Source of the DNA: Bacteroidota bacterium | GTDB taxonomy: Bacteria > Bacteroidota > Ignavibacteria > Ignavibacteriales > Ignavibacteriaceae | Length of the DNA stretch: 64,000 nt | Direction of reading: 5' to 3' | NCBI GenBank assembly: GCA_022564295.1 | Contig: JADFLR010000007.1 | Location: 1-64,000, forward strand | Part shown: piece by piece, positions 43,280 to 53,250 of the stretch | Layout of the letters: each line of letters begins with the position of its first letter | How positions within the stretch are numbered: position 1 is the stretch's first letter | Program-made: the position numbers and the translations under genes | Notes under the pieces: model-generated | What the model saw: only the letters and a program-made list of their open reading frames with translations | Database searches by the model: none | What the model was told of the DNA's origin: nothing

Positions 43280-43993
43280 TTGCAATTATTAGTTAAAGTA
43301 TTTGCTGCATTATTAATTATAATATTTATAAGTAGCCATAATTTTGCACAATTCGCTCATCTTTCTCCCAAATCGGTTTCTCCTAAAAGTATTGATAAGG
43401 ATTATTATCCATTAGATATAAATACAAAAATGATTTACGAATCTACATTTGGTGAAACAACCTGTATTACCAGGAAAGATGGTGATAATTATCAGCAGGA
43501 ATTCAAATCGGATGCTTTTGAAATGTTTCAGCGTTTAGGCTTCATCGATAACAGTTACGTTGTTATAGATATTCAGCAGGAAATAGATGTGATTTTATTT
43601 ATTACTCACAGTGTTGATGTAAAATATAGTGAACCAGCACAGATGATCGGCTTGCCTCTGGTTCAAGGTGAAATCTGGGAATGGACGGGAGTGGAATATA
43701 TTAATGATAATGTTGATACACTTTTTATTACCGCCGAATATACCGGTGATGAAATCATAACAACTCCTGCGGGAGAGTTTAACTGTAAGAAAGTGAATTA
43801 TGTGATAAATAAAAGCTCCGGAAAAATAACACGATATTATGAATGGAGAGCACCGGGGATTGGATTAGTTAAATTGGAAGCTGATTTAGATCCAAAAGGT
43901 TTTGTCGGAATGATACAAAGTCTGTTAGGTTATGATGATATTTATTTCATATTAAAATCAGTTGAAAGTATTAATGTAGCGGATAAAGAGTAA
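43280..43993 (+). CDS. Exported protein of unknown function
   Basis: This 237-residue protein has a signal peptide ending near residue 24 (HNFAQ). The TTG start at 43280 is supported by AAAGGA seven bases upstream and by the position of the signal peptide. The mature part is beta-rich with SPKSIDKDYYPLDINTKMIY near the start, and later TPAGEFNCKKVNYVINKSSG followed by YYEWRAPGIGLVKLE. This arrangement recalls lipoprotein-like proteins with a DUF3108/TapB-type beta-sandwich, where the AGxFxC and W-x-x-P-G-I-G-L motifs recur. No enzymatic motif is visible. Confidence 0.7.
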   Translation: MQLLVKVFAALLIIIFISSHNFAQFAHLSPKSVSPKSIDKDYYPLDINTKMIYESTFGETTCITRKDGDNYQQEFKSDAFEMFQRLGFIDNSYVVIDIQQEIDVILFITHSVDVKYSEPAQMIGLPLVQGEIWEWTGVEYINDNVDTLFITAEYTGDEIITTPAGEFNCKKVNYVINKSSGKITRYYEWRAPGIGLVKLEADLDPKGFVGMIQSLLGYDDIYFILKSVESINVADKE

Positions 43994-44067
43994 TTATAGA
44001 TTTTAATTTTAATATCTTATAAATCGATAATTGATAATTTATTAACAATTACTTTTTAGATAAGATA

Positions 44068-44952
44068 TTGTTCGGTGAACTATTAGCACTTCTTACTGCC
44101 TTCCTTTGGTCGGGCACATCAATTGCATTTACAGAAGCATCCCGGAGAATCGGTTCGCTGCAATTGAACATAACAAGGATGATGCTCGCATCGGTTATTT
44201 TATTCTTTATCATCACCATAGCCGGTTTCTCTTTTGATATCAGTAACACGCAACTATACTTTTTAATAGCAAGTGGTTTTGCAGGATTGGTTTTCGGTGA
44301 TTCATTTCTTTTCAAATCTTTTCAAACTATTGGTGCAAGATTAGGAATGTTATTAATGGCGCTTGTTCCTGCTTTCAGTACTATTCTCGCCTATGTGTTT
44401 CTTAACGAAAATCTCTCTTCGGTTGCAATTGCCGGAATAGTAATTACTATTGCAGGAATTGTTATTGTCATTCTCGATCGCAGTGGCAATTCGAAATCAG
44501 TTTTTCAATTCAACAAATCCGGTTTACTATACGGGGTATTTGGTGCATTCGGTCAGGCATCCGGTTTGATTTTAGCCAAATCTGCTTTTGAAATGGGCGA
44601 AGTTAATGGGTTTGTTGCTGCATTTATCAGGATAGTCGCTTCGGTTATTATCATTTTTCCTATAGTTGTATTGCTAAAGAGATTTAAAAATCCCTTTACA
44701 ATTTTTAAAAATGATTTCACAGCTTTAAAAGCAACAGTTACGGGCACTATCCTTGGACCGGTATTAGGGATAACATCGAGTTTAATTGCAATTAGTTATG
44801 CGAAAATAGGAATCGCCTCAACACTTATGTCAACAATGCCTATCATTATGCTTCCGATAGCTAAATTTTATTACAAAGAAACCCTTAGCCGGGGAGCGAT
44901 ATCCGGTGCTTTTGTAGCGGTTGTTGGGGTTGCAATTTTGCTGTTATTATAA
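44068..44952 (+). CDS. EamA/DMT-family membrane transporter
   Basis: This 294-residue protein has ten predicted membrane helices in two EamA repeats. The first repeat begins LALLTAFLWSGTSIAFTEAS and the second GLLYGVFGAFGQASGLILA. Each repeat ends with a glycine/proline-rich helix (ALVPAFSTILAYVFL; STMPIIMLPIAKFYY). The family exports or imports metabolites such as amino acids and nucleotide sugars; specificity is not predictable here. The TTG start has little ribosome-binding support, but the first helix begins immediately, so a later start would break the fold. Confidence 0.88.
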   Translation: MFGELLALLTAFLWSGTSIAFTEASRRIGSLQLNITRMMLASVILFFIITIAGFSFDISNTQLYFLIASGFAGLVFGDSFLFKSFQTIGARLGMLLMALVPAFSTILAYVFLNENLSSVAIAGIVITIAGIVIVILDRSGNSKSVFQFNKSGLLYGVFGAFGQASGLILAKSAFEMGEVNGFVAAFIRIVASVIIIFPIVVLLKRFKNPFTIFKNDFTALKATVTGTILGPVLGITSSLIAISYAKIGIASTLMSTMPIIMLPIAKFYYKETLSRGAISGAFVAVVGVAILLLL

Positions 44953-45043
44953 CAAATAAAAATGCAAAGTAAAACAACATTTCATAATTATTGAATTTCT
45001 TAAAGCTAATAATTTTTATAGATTTGAAATATCGAATAATGGA

Positions 45044-45457
45044 ATGGAAATACTTACACAGGATAAAAGCAGTTATTTAAAAGGATTACTCATCATTGCT
45101 AAAAAGGATAATGTCTTGGCTGAGGCTGAGGAAAGCATCATAAAACAGTTGGCTAAGAGATTAGGATTTTCAGAGAGCTTTTATGAAGAAACTCTTCAAA
45201 GTCTGTTATCGAATGAATACCTGAGCGAAGACCCGCTTAAATTTTCTGATAAAAAACTATCTCATTCATTTATAATAGATGGCTTAATGCTCGCTTATTC
45301 GGATAATTTACTTGATGAACGTGAAATTGATTGGTTGAGACAAACCGCTGAATTAAATAATATTAATACACAGTGGTTTGGGGATAAAGCAAAAGAAGTT
45401 CAACGCAATTCAATCGCTGGTGTTAAAACTGAATTTGCACTCTATTCTATTATTTAA
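45044..45457 (+). CDS. TerB-like helical protein
   Basis: This 137-residue all-helical acidic protein contains YLKGLLIIAKKDNVLAEAEE and, in the second half, IDGLMLAYSDNLLDEREIDWL. The two related helical segments, each with an acidic D/E-rich turn (KDNVLAEAE; SDNLLDERE), match the TerB/TerB-like fold linked with tellurite-resistance and stress proteins. A metal-binding role has been suggested for the family. It stands alone between the EamA transporter and tdh. Confidence 0.6.
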   Translation: MEILTQDKSSYLKGLLIIAKKDNVLAEAEESIIKQLAKRLGFSESFYEETLQSLLSNEYLSEDPLKFSDKKLSHSFIIDGLMLAYSDNLLDEREIDWLRQTAELNNINTQWFGDKAKEVQRNSIAGVKTEFALYSII

Positions 45458-45598
45458 TTAGATTTTACTTACAGTAATTTTCTCTATTCGTCTTGTGAAA
45501 TTTTATTGTTGTTTTCTTTCCTTATATCTAATTTTAGGTATAAATAATTTACTTCTATAAATGAACCTCATTATCAATCTTTTCTGCAGGAATATCTG

Positions 45599-46639
45599 AT
45601 GAAAACAATGAAAGCACTTGTTAAAAAATTTCCAAAGCCGGGGCTATGGCTTGAGGAAGTACCGGTGCCTGAATATAGCTCGAATGATGTATTAATAAAA
45701 ATCCGAAAAACTGCAATTTGCGGAACCGATATTCATATTTATAACTGGGATGAATGGGCAAGCAAAACCACCCCTGTCCCAATGGTTGTTGGGCATGAGT
45801 ATGTCGGAATAGTTGAAGCTTTCGGCAGCAATGTGCAGGATGTTAAAAAGGGTGAATTGGTTAGCGGCGAAGGTCATATTGTTTGCGGACATTGCAGAAA
45901 TTGCCGTGCAGGAAGAAGACATCTCTGCCCGAACACATTAGGAGTTGGCGTAAACCGACCGGGATGTTTTGGTGAATATCTTGTAATTCCTGTTTCAAAT
46001 ATTTGGCATTGCGATCCGAATATTGATGAAGATGTACTTTCTATTTTTGATCCATTCGGTAATGCAGTACATACAGCTTTGAGCTTTGAAGTTTTAGGTG
46101 AAGATATTTTAATAACGGGCGCAGGTCCAATTGGTATTATAGCAGCGGCAATTTGTAAACACGCAGGAGCACGTTATGTTGTAATAACAGATGTTAACCC
46201 TTACAGGTTGGAGCTTGCACAAAAAATTGGTGTAACCCGCGCGGTAAATGTTTCTAAAGAAAAACTTTCAGATGTTGTAGATGAATTGGGAATGATGGAA
46301 GGTTTTGATGTGGGACTTGAAATGTCTGGCAATCCTAAAGCGTTGAATGATATGATTGATGTAATGTTTCATGGCGGAAACATCGCTTTGCTTGGTATCC
46401 TTCCTTCCAGTGCAGCAATTGATTGGGAGAAAGTTGTGTTTAACGGATTAACCATACGTGGTATTTATGGAAGAAAGATGTTTGAAACATGGTATAAGAT
46501 GCAGATAATGGTTCAAAGCGGTTTGGATGTAACACCAGTTATAACACATCGTTTTGATTATACAGATTATAAAGAAGCATTTGAGCTAATGAAATCAGGT
46601 AATTCCGGAAAAATTATTTTGAATTGGATAGAAAAATAA
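45599..46639 (+). CDS. tdh: L-threonine 3-dehydrogenase
   Basis: This 346-residue zinc alcohol-dehydrogenase-type enzyme has the catalytic zinc site in ICGTDIHIY and [13 protein letters not shown]. The structural zinc cysteines are in [16 protein letters not shown], and the NAD loop is [14 protein letters not shown]. It oxidises threonine to 2-amino-3-ketobutyrate. The next gene, kbl, cleaves that to glycine and acetyl-CoA, and lies 36 bases downstream. Confidence 0.96.
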   Translation: MKTMKALVKKFPKPGLWLEEVPVPEYSSNDVLIKIRKTAICGTDIHIYNWDEWASKTTPVPMVVGHEYVGIVEAFGSNVQDVKKGELVSGEGHIVCGHCRNCRAGRRHLCPNTLGVGVNRPGCFGEYLVIPVSNIWHCDPNIDEDVLSIFDPFGNAVHTALSFEVLGEDILITGAGPIGIIAAAICKHAGARYVVITDVNPYRLELAQKIGVTRAVNVSKEKLSDVVDELGMMEGFDVGLEMSGNPKALNDMIDVMFHGGNIALLGILPSSAAIDWEKVVFNGLTIRGIYGRKMFETWYKMQIMVQSGLDVTPVITHRFDYTDYKEAFELMKSGNSGKIILNWIEK

Positions 46640-46675
46640 AATTTAATCATACGGAATTTTATAAGAGGTTAAATA

Positions 46676-47866
46676 ATGACTGAATCAACGAAAAAATATT
46701 ATGATGATATTCTCACTGGAATTGAAAGCGAAGGACTGTATAAAAAAGAAAGAATTATCACAAGTCCGCAAAGTGCTAATATTGAAGTGATTGGTGGACA
46801 GAAAGTCTTGAACATGTGTGCGAATAATTATCTTGGTCTTGGAAATCATCCCGAAATAATTAAAGCTGCTAAAGAGAGCTACGATAAATGGGGCTACGGT
46901 CTTTCATCAGTAAGATTTATTTGCGGTACTCAGCAAATACATAAGGAACTTGAGAAAAAAATATCAGAGTTTCTTGAAATGGAAGAGACAATACTTTACA
47001 CATCCTGTTTCGATGCGAATGGAGGTTTATTTGAAACTATTCTTACAGCTGATGATGCAATAATAAGTGATGAATTAAATCACGCAAGCATAATTGATGG
47101 AGTGAGATTGTGTAAAGCACAGCGATTCCGTTATAAGAATAGCAATATGAATGACCTTGAAGAAAAATTGAAGGAAGCAAAAGCAAACAACGCAAAGCAA
47201 ATTCTTATTGCAACCGATGGTGTTTTTTCGATGGATGGATATGTTGCAAACCTAAAAGGTATTTGCGATCTGGCTGATAAGTATGATGCTATGGTAATGG
47301 TTGATGATTCTCACGCAGTTGGTTTTATGGGCAAGAATGGTAAAGGCACACATGAATACAACGATGTGATAGGAAGAATTGATATCATCACAGGAACTTT
47401 AGGAAAAGCTCTCGGTGGTGCAAGCGGGGGCTACACAAGCGCCAGAAAAGAAATTGTAGATCTATTAAGACAAAGATCACGCCCGTATCTTTTCTCAAAT
47501 ACAGTTGCTCCAAGTATTGTGGCTGCCTCACTTAAGGTGTTGGATCTTCTTAGTTCTACAACCGATTTGAGAGACAAACTTGAAGAGAATACCAAATACT
47601 TTCGTGAGAAAATAAAAGAAGCCGGATTTGAAATTAAAGAGGGTATTCATCCAATCGTACCAATTATGCTGGGCGATGCAGTTCTCTCACAAAAGATGGC
47701 AGCAAAGTTATTAGAAAAAGGAGTGTATGTTATTGGTTTCTTTTTCCCTGTAGTTCCTAAAGGCACAGCAAGAATAAGAGTGCAGATATCAGCAGCACAC
47801 ACAAAAGAAGATCTTGATTTTGCAATTGAGAAGTTTAAAGAAGTAAAAAAAGAAATGGGAATTTAG
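46676..47866 (+). CDS. kbl: Glycine C-acetyltransferase (2-amino-3-ketobutyrate CoA ligase)
   Basis: This 396-residue PLP enzyme of the alpha-oxoamine synthase family contains [15 protein letters not shown], then [24 protein letters not shown], and the PLP lysine in [14 protein letters not shown]. It is co-transcribed with tdh for threonine degradation or glycine formation. A ribosome-binding AGAGG lies upstream. The next reading frame (macro domain) begins essentially at its stop codon. Confidence 0.96.
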   Translation: MTESTKKYYDDILTGIESEGLYKKERIITSPQSANIEVIGGQKVLNMCANNYLGLGNHPEIIKAAKESYDKWGYGLSSVRFICGTQQIHKELEKKISEFLEMEETILYTSCFDANGGLFETILTADDAIISDELNHASIIDGVRLCKAQRFRYKNSNMNDLEEKLKEAKANNAKQILIATDGVFSMDGYVANLKGICDLADKYDAMVMVDDSHAVGFMGKNGKGTHEYNDVIGRIDIITGTLGKALGGASGGYTSARKEIVDLLRQRSRPYLFSNTVAPSIVAASLKVLDLLSSTTDLRDKLEENTKYFREKIKEAGFEIKEGIHPIVPIMLGDAVLSQKMAAKLLEKGVYVIGFFFPVVPKGTARIRVQISAAHTKEDLDFAIEKFKEVKKEMGI

Positions 47867-47871
47867 GAAAA

Positions 47872-48390
47872 ATCAAAAAAATAGTAAATAAGATAGAAAT
47901 ACACAAAGGCGACATAACAAAACTAAAAGTTGATGCAATTGTTAACGCAGCTAACACTACTCTACTTGGCGGAGGAGGAGTGGATGGTGCTATTCATCGT
48001 GCTGCAGGAAAAGAACTTTTGGAGGAGTGCAAAACACTTAACGGATGTAAAACGGGCGAAGCAAAAATAACAAAGGGTTACAATCTTTCAGCAAAATATG
48101 TTATTCATACAGTTGGTCCTGTTTGGAACGGGGGAAAACACAATGAAGATGAGCTGCTTGCAAGTTGCTATCGTAATTCCCTAAAACTTGCTGTTGAAAA
48201 CGGAATAAAGTCAATTGCATTCCCCGCAATAAGTACAGGAGTTTATAGATTCCCGTTAGAGAGAGCAAAAAAAATAGCAATATATGAAGTAACAAAATTC
48301 CTGAATGACAATGATGAAATCGAAAAAGTTATCTTTGTTGCATTCGATGATTCTACTTATTACTGTTATGAAGAAAAGTTAAAATCATAG
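47872..48390 (+). CDS. Macro-domain protein (ADP-ribose / O-acetyl-ADP-ribose hydrolase type)
   Basis: The frame encodes a complete macro domain of about 170 residues: [19 protein letters not shown], then [39 protein letters not shown] and [15 protein letters not shown]. These bind and deacetylate ADP-ribose-type ligands. The first usable standard start, GTG at 47980, would delete the essential NAAN segment, so translation must begin upstream. Between the kbl stop (47866) and there, only ATC (47872), ATA (47881) or similar codons are available in frame. I place the start at about 47872-47881, probably coupled to kbl. Confidence 0.8.
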   Translation: MKKIVNKIEIHKGDITKLKVDAIVNAANTTLLGGGGVDGAIHRAAGKELLEECKTLNGCKTGEAKITKGYNLSAKYVIHTVGPVWNGGKHNEDELLASCYRNSLKLAVENGIKSIAFPAISTGVYRFPLERAKKIAIYEVTKFLNDNDEIEKVIFVAFDDSTYYCYEEKLKS

Positions 48391-48518
48391 TGTCACAAAG
48401 TATCCTAAATGTCGTAGTGATTACTACTGCTTCTTAATTTCTCATATAAAAAAATTGTAATTTTCAGTTATCAACTATTTAGAATATTTATTGTTAAATC
48501 TAACAGGAAGATGATAAA

Positions 48519-49910
48519 ATGGAATACAGAATGGAAACAGATTCGATGGGCGAAATAAAAGTTCCCGTTGATAAATATTACGGTGCTCAAACTGCCAGAT
48601 CATTGATGAATTTTAAAATCGGTGGAGAAAGATTTCCAAGAGAGATAATCCGGGCGCTTGGAGTTCTTAAAAAAGCTGCAGCTCTTACTAATAAAGAACT
48701 CGGGAATTTATCATCAGAAAAAACAGAGCTAATTGTTAAAGCGGCTGATGAAGTAATTGAGGGAAAGCTTGATGAACATTTCCCGCTGGTTGTTTGGCAA
48801 ACCGGAAGTGGAACACAGACGAACATGAACTCCAATGAAGTTATTGCCAACAGGGCAATCGAGATTGCAGGCGGCGAACTCGGCAGTAAAAAACCAATTC
48901 ATCCAAATGATGATGTGAACAAAGCTCAATCATCAAACGATACATTCCCAACTGCAATGCATATTGCTGCTGTTGAAGAGATACATAGACGGCTGATACC
49001 AATGGTAGCAAAGCTTCGTGATGCTCTTCAAAACAAATCAGATGAATTTAAAAATGTTATAAAAATTGGAAGAACCCACTTAATGGATGCAACTCCGTTA
49101 ACACTTGGGCAGGAATTTTCAGCTTATGTTCAACAATTAACAAACGGACTTGAACGAATTGATGCCGCTCTCCCAAGGTTATACGAAATTGCTCTTGGTG
49201 GAACAGCCGTTGGTACAGGATTAAATACTCATCCCGAATTTGCAGTTAAAGCAGCAAAAAACATTGCTGAAATCAGCGGCTTACCTTTTATCACAGGTAG
49301 AAATAAATTTGAAGGACTTGCTGCACACGATGCTTTAGTTGAGTTTAGCGGTGTGCTAAAAACTCTTGCTGTTTCGTTAATGAAAATTGCAAACGATATA
49401 AGATTACTCGGTTCCGGTCCGCGTTGCGGAATTGGAGAATTAAATCTCCCTGCAAACGAACCCGGAAGCTCAATTATGCCGGGAAAAGTTAATCCAACTC
49501 AATCTGAAGCACTGACAATGGTTTGCGCACAGGTTATGGGTAATGATGTGGCGGTTAATATTGGCGGTGCAACAGGGCATTTTGAATTGAACGTATTCAA
49601 ACCTGTTATTATTTACAATGTTCTTCAATCAATAAGATTAATTTCCGATGCTTGTGAAAGCTTTACAGATAACTGCGTGGTTGGAATTGAAGCAAATGAA
49701 AAAAATATTAACAAACATTTAACTGAATCCTTAATGCTAGTAACAGCACTCAATCCTCATATAGGTTACGATAACGCAGCCAAGATTGCAAAGAAGGCTC
49801 ACGCAGAAGGTAAAACATTAAAAGAAGTTGCAGTTGAACTTGGTTTGTTAACTGAAGAAAAGTTTGATGAAGTTGTAAGACCGGAACAAATGATTGGACC
49901 GAAAGCATAG
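48519..49910 (+). CDS. fumC: Fumarate hydratase class II
   Basis: This 463-residue member of the fumarase/aspartase superfamily contains [18 protein letters not shown], then [40 protein letters not shown], and the signature [15 protein letters not shown] with the catalytic serine loop. It hydrates fumarate to malate in the TCA cycle. It has its own upstream region of 128 bases and lies after the macro-domain gene. No anomalies. Confidence 0.97.
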   Translation: MEYRMETDSMGEIKVPVDKYYGAQTARSLMNFKIGGERFPREIIRALGVLKKAAALTNKELGNLSSEKTELIVKAADEVIEGKLDEHFPLVVWQTGSGTQTNMNSNEVIANRAIEIAGGELGSKKPIHPNDDVNKAQSSNDTFPTAMHIAAVEEIHRRLIPMVAKLRDALQNKSDEFKNVIKIGRTHLMDATPLTLGQEFSAYVQQLTNGLERIDAALPRLYEIALGGTAVGTGLNTHPEFAVKAAKNIAEISGLPFITGRNKFEGLAAHDALVEFSGVLKTLAVSLMKIANDIRLLGSGPRCGIGELNLPANEPGSSIMPGKVNPTQSEALTMVCAQVMGNDVAVNIGGATGHFELNVFKPVIIYNVLQSIRLISDACESFTDNCVVGIEANEKNINKHLTESLMLVTALNPHIGYDNAAKIAKKAHAEGKTLKEVAVELGLLTEEKFDEVVRPEQMIGPKA

Positions 49911-49965
49911 ATCAGTAGTATTTTTGAAAGTCACAATATATCGGGGCAAAGTAATTCACTTCATC

Positions 49966-50042
49966 TGTCATTGCGAATCCGCTTTTGCGGGTGAAGCAAT
50001 CTGATTAATATAACGGATTGCTTCGCTATGCTCGCAATGACA
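49966..50042. repeat. REP/MITE-like palindromic hairpin repeat
   Basis: This 77-base imperfect palindrome has outer arms TGTCATTGCGA (49966-49976) and TCGCAATGACA (50032-50042). Inner arms are GAAGCAATC (49993-50001) and GATTGCTTC (50016-50024). The sequence type (GTCATTGCGA with GAAGCAATC) is familiar as a dispersed intergenic repeat in many bacterial genomes. It sits between fumC and a membrane-protein gene and is less AT-rich than its surroundings. It could also act as a transcription terminator for fumC, although no T-run follows. Confidence 0.8.
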
Positions 50043-50065
50043 AAGAGAATTCATAAGGACTGAAT

Positions 50066-50773
50066 ATGGATAACTGGAACGGAATAGGTTCACTTCTTAT
50101 TGCCTGCGTTGAATTAATTCTTCTAATAAATCTATTCATATTTGCTGAAAAGAATAAGTTTAACAAAACAGCGATTCTGATAATATTTGTATTAATGGTT
50201 TACCAATCCCTCGAATTTTTTATGTGCCAGGTAGGATTGGACTTTCCGATTATGCCTTACCTTGCTTTTGTTGATATAATTTTTCTCCCGCCATTAATTA
50301 TCGTTCTTATTTCGAGGTTATATAGTTATGAAAATAAATTTCTGAATCTTGTTTTTTTACCGGCAATAGTATTCATAATTTATTACACTATTGTAATTGA
50401 CAAGTTTGTGGTAACAAGCTGCACGGTTCTCTATGCAACTTATTCATTTCCTCTGGGAGATCTGTATGGAGCTTTTTATTATTTACCGATCATCATCGCC
50501 ACTATAATCCTTATAAAAAAAGTCTCACACAATACAGACAAAAAGATCCTTAAAATTTCTAAGATTCTTTTATTTGGAAATTTTATTATTAGTATTCCTG
50601 TTATTATTGCATTTGTAATGAGATTTACGGGCAGCTACTATTTTATTGAAATGATTGAAAGTGTGATGTGTAAGTTTGCATTTTTTTATGTTGTTTGTTT
50701 ATCAATAGCAATGTTATATAATTCAAAAGGAAGAGATGAACGAGATAATTCTGAACATATACTTGATAATTAA
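50066..50773 (+). CDS. Seven-helix membrane protein of unknown function
   Basis: This 235-residue protein consists of about seven hydrophobic segments separated by short loops (for example LLIACVELILLINLFIFAE and FVDIIFLPPLIIVLIS). The C-terminal tail is charged and cytoplasmic-looking (YNSKGRDERDNS). The layout resembles the N-terminal membrane sensor part of some Bacteroidota signalling proteins, but no effector domain follows and I do not recognise a family. Its end overlaps the next small gene by 38 bases, suggesting coupling. Confidence 0.7.
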   Translation: MDNWNGIGSLLIACVELILLINLFIFAEKNKFNKTAILIIFVLMVYQSLEFFMCQVGLDFPIMPYLAFVDIIFLPPLIIVLISRLYSYENKFLNLVFLPAIVFIIYYTIVIDKFVVTSCTVLYATYSFPLGDLYGAFYYLPIIIATIILIKKVSHNTDKKILKISKILLFGNFIISIPVIIAFVMRFTGSYYFIEMIESVMCKFAFFYVVCLSIAMLYNSKGRDERDNSEHILDN

Positions 50774-51065
50774 TAATGGATTGGTTGATGAATTCCGTGC
50801 TGTTGCATACGAAAAAGAAGGCGGCGATGACAACAAAATCAATTTTCTTAAAAATCGTGCAAAGAAAGACTTTAATAAAGCTTATAAGTTTGATGCTCCG
50901 ACTGACGAAAAAGGAAAATTCATGAGCTATAAGAGATTTCATAAGTTTGAAAAAAGAGGTATGCATATTCAATTGTTCGAAGAGATATTTTCCAAATTTA
51001 ACGTTCCCGAACATCCGCTAATTTGTGTAACTCCAGTTGTAGATGGTGAAATTTATTCCGCGTAG
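50736..51065 (+). CDS. Small hypothetical protein overlapping the membrane-protein gene
   Basis: This 109-residue basic soluble protein contains NGLVDEFRAVAYEKEGGDDN, then AYKFDAPTDEKGKFMSYKRF, and VPEHPLICVTPVVDGEIYSA. Codon use looks coding and the overlap with the upstream frame is short, but I do not recognise a family. The start at 50736 is the first ATG; a GTG-type start nearer 50780 would remove the overlap and is also possible. Confidence 0.5.
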   Translation: MNEIILNIYLIINNGLVDEFRAVAYEKEGGDDNKINFLKNRAKKDFNKAYKFDAPTDEKGKFMSYKRFHKFEKRGMHIQLFEEIFSKFNVPEHPLICVTPVVDGEIYSA

Positions 51066-51132
51066 TAGTAATTTACATACCGTATCTATTTAATCATTCA
51101 AAAATCTTATATAATTTTTATGTATTAATGGT

Positions 51133-53250
51133 ATGAAGATTGAAATTAAGAGTTTTGTTATATTAATAATTATTCTAACATTGACAATTATGGGAAGCAA
51201 ATTGTTTGTAAATGAAAATAGTGTGGAACAATTAAAAGTTGACCCGCCACAGCAAGAAAAGTTCGATCAATTATATTCAGATAAAAAACTCGGCTCATTC
51301 GTTATAGAAGGAAGAACATTTTTCCGAGTATTTTCTCCCTCAGCCGAAGATGTAAAACTGATAATGTTCGAAAATCCTGAACAAGTTTTCGGTAAAGCTA
51401 ATGATATGGAAAAAGATGAAAACGGTGTTTGGGAGGTGTCTCTTGAAGGAGAATTATACGGTTCATATTATGGATATAGAGTTAAACACAGAGATATCCC
51501 TGGTATAGAAAATATAATTTGCCTGGATCCGTATGCTAAAGCCGTTACAACTTTTAACACTTACTTTAATCCGCGCCGCGCCATTGTTATTAAAGAAGAT
51601 AATTATGATTGGGAGGGCGATGAGTGGTTGCAAATGGATTGGCGCGATCTTATCATTTACGAAATGCATATTCGCGATATGACTGAACACCATTCTTCCG
51701 GTGTAGAAGAAAGAGGAACTTATAAAGGCCTAGTTGAAAAAGGAAAAACCGGCGGAATAGATTACTTAAAAACTCTTGGTGTAAACGCCGTTGAATTATT
51801 ACCCGCCCAGGAATTTGCAAATATTGAAATTCCATTTAAAGATTCTTTAAAAGGCAAGTTTAATTCGTGGAATCCGTACGAAAGAAATCATTGGGGATAC
51901 ATGACCGCGGCATACTTTGCACCTGAAGCTTATTACAGTGAAAATGTTAGAAACATCGAATGGAATAAATGGAGCGGTAAGGAAGCAAATGCAGTTAATG
52001 ATTTTAAAGATATGGTAAAGGCTTTCCACAAAGAAGGAATAGCGGTGATAATGGACGTGGTTTACAATCACATATCGGAATATGAACTTGGAAACCTGAA
52101 AGAAATTGATAAACAATATTATTTCCGTTTGGATGAACATGGTGACTATATTGCTCAAAGTTATTGTGGAAACGATTTTAAAACAGAGCGTCCTATGTCT
52201 CGGAAATTAATTGTTGAAAGCATTTTATATTGGATGAAGGAATATCACGTAGACGGTTTCCGTTTTGATCTTGGAAAGTTAATTGATTGGGAAACAATTG
52301 AAGAAGCAATTCACGAAGCGCAGAAAATCAATCCACAAGTAATTTTTGTTTGCGAGCCGTGGGGCGGCGGATATGACCCATCCGGTTTTTCAATACGCGG
52401 CTGGGGTGCATGGAACGATCAGATACGAAACGGAATTAAAGGAGAAAACCCATTTGATGGTCAAGGTTGGATCTTTGGTAAATGGTACGGAAATAATGAA
52501 GCCGGCAGAATTAAAAGTTATGTAAATGGAACTCTTACAAGAGATAAACATGGACTTTTTAAATTACCCGAACATTCTGTTAATTATTTGGAATCACATG
52601 ATGGTTACACTCTTGGAGATTTTATTCGTTTAGGATTGGGTGACGTTAAAAAAGATCAAATAATTGAAGACGTACATGAATATGTTAAATTAACAGAGCA
52701 GCAGTTAAAACTAAATAAGCTTGCTGCATTATTCCTCTTTACTTCTCGCGGTATTACAATGATATCCGAAGGACAGGAATTTGCTCGCAGTAAAGTTATT
52801 CCCAAAGATATAGGTGTGAGCGATAAACACAAAGGAATGATAGATCACAACAGTTACGATAAAGATAACGAAACAAATTATATCAATTATAATCACGCAA
52901 AAATTAATGAGGACTTGCTGAATTATTATAAAGGATTAATTGAACTCAGAAAAAAATATGAAGCATTTCGGCGTGCGGATTACGAGCAAGTTCACTTTTT
53001 TGATGTAAAGGAGAATCCTTTTGCGATGGGATATATGTTAGATTATAAAAGCGATAAGTTTATTATTCTGTTCAATGCAAGTACGAAAATGGAAGAGTTT
53101 TTCCTTCCGAAAGGTAAATGGGAAATTTTAGTTGATGCCCGCATCGCCGGTGTTGAACCGCTTGCCGTAATATTCTCCAAAGCAGTTCTTGATCCATCAA
53201 CCGGAATTGTTTTAAAAAAAGATGAAGAACAGAGTGATGTACAAATATAA
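51133..53250 (+). CDS. GH13 pullulanase/glycogen-debranching-type enzyme, membrane-anchored or exported
   Basis: This 705-residue protein has an N-terminal hydrophobic segment (residues 7-21), then a CBM48-like beta-sandwich (FRVFSPSAEDVKLIMFE). The GH13 barrel follows with the four conserved regions: VIMDVVYNH, DGFRFDLGK (nucleophile Asp), VIFVCEPWGG (acid/base Glu), and VNYLESHDG. A C-terminal beta domain follows. The YEMHIRDMT segment is typical of type I pullulanases and isoamylase relatives that cut alpha-1,6 bonds. The anchor suggests it acts in the envelope on alpha-glucans. It overlaps the next gene by 29 bases. Confidence 0.88.
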   Translation: MKIEIKSFVILIIILTLTIMGSKLFVNENSVEQLKVDPPQQEKFDQLYSDKKLGSFVIEGRTFFRVFSPSAEDVKLIMFENPEQVFGKANDMEKDENGVWEVSLEGELYGSYYGYRVKHRDIPGIENIICLDPYAKAVTTFNTYFNPRRAIVIKEDNYDWEGDEWLQMDWRDLIIYEMHIRDMTEHHSSGVEERGTYKGLVEKGKTGGIDYLKTLGVNAVELLPAQEFANIEIPFKDSLKGKFNSWNPYERNHWGYMTAAYFAPEAYYSENVRNIEWNKWSGKEANAVNDFKDMVKAFHKEGIAVIMDVVYNHISEYELGNLKEIDKQYYFRLDEHGDYIAQSYCGNDFKTERPMSRKLIVESILYWMKEYHVDGFRFDLGKLIDWETIEEAIHEAQKINPQVIFVCEPWGGGYDPSGFSIRGWGAWNDQIRNGIKGENPFDGQGWIFGKWYGNNEAGRIKSYVNGTLTRDKHGLFKLPEHSVNYLESHDGYTLGDFIRLGLGDVKKDQIIEDVHEYVKLTEQQLKLNKLAALFLFTSRGITMISEGQEFARSKVIPKDIGVSDKHKGMIDHNSYDKDNETNYINYNHAKINEDLLNYYKGLIELRKKYEAFRRADYEQVHFFDVKENPFAMGYMLDYKSDKFIILFNASTKMEEFFLPKGKWEILVDARIAGVEPLAVIFSKAVLDPSTGIVLKKDEEQSDVQI

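Noticed and set aside
47980-47982. GTG as the macro-domain start
   Set aside because: It would remove the first strands and the NAAN ligand-binding motif.
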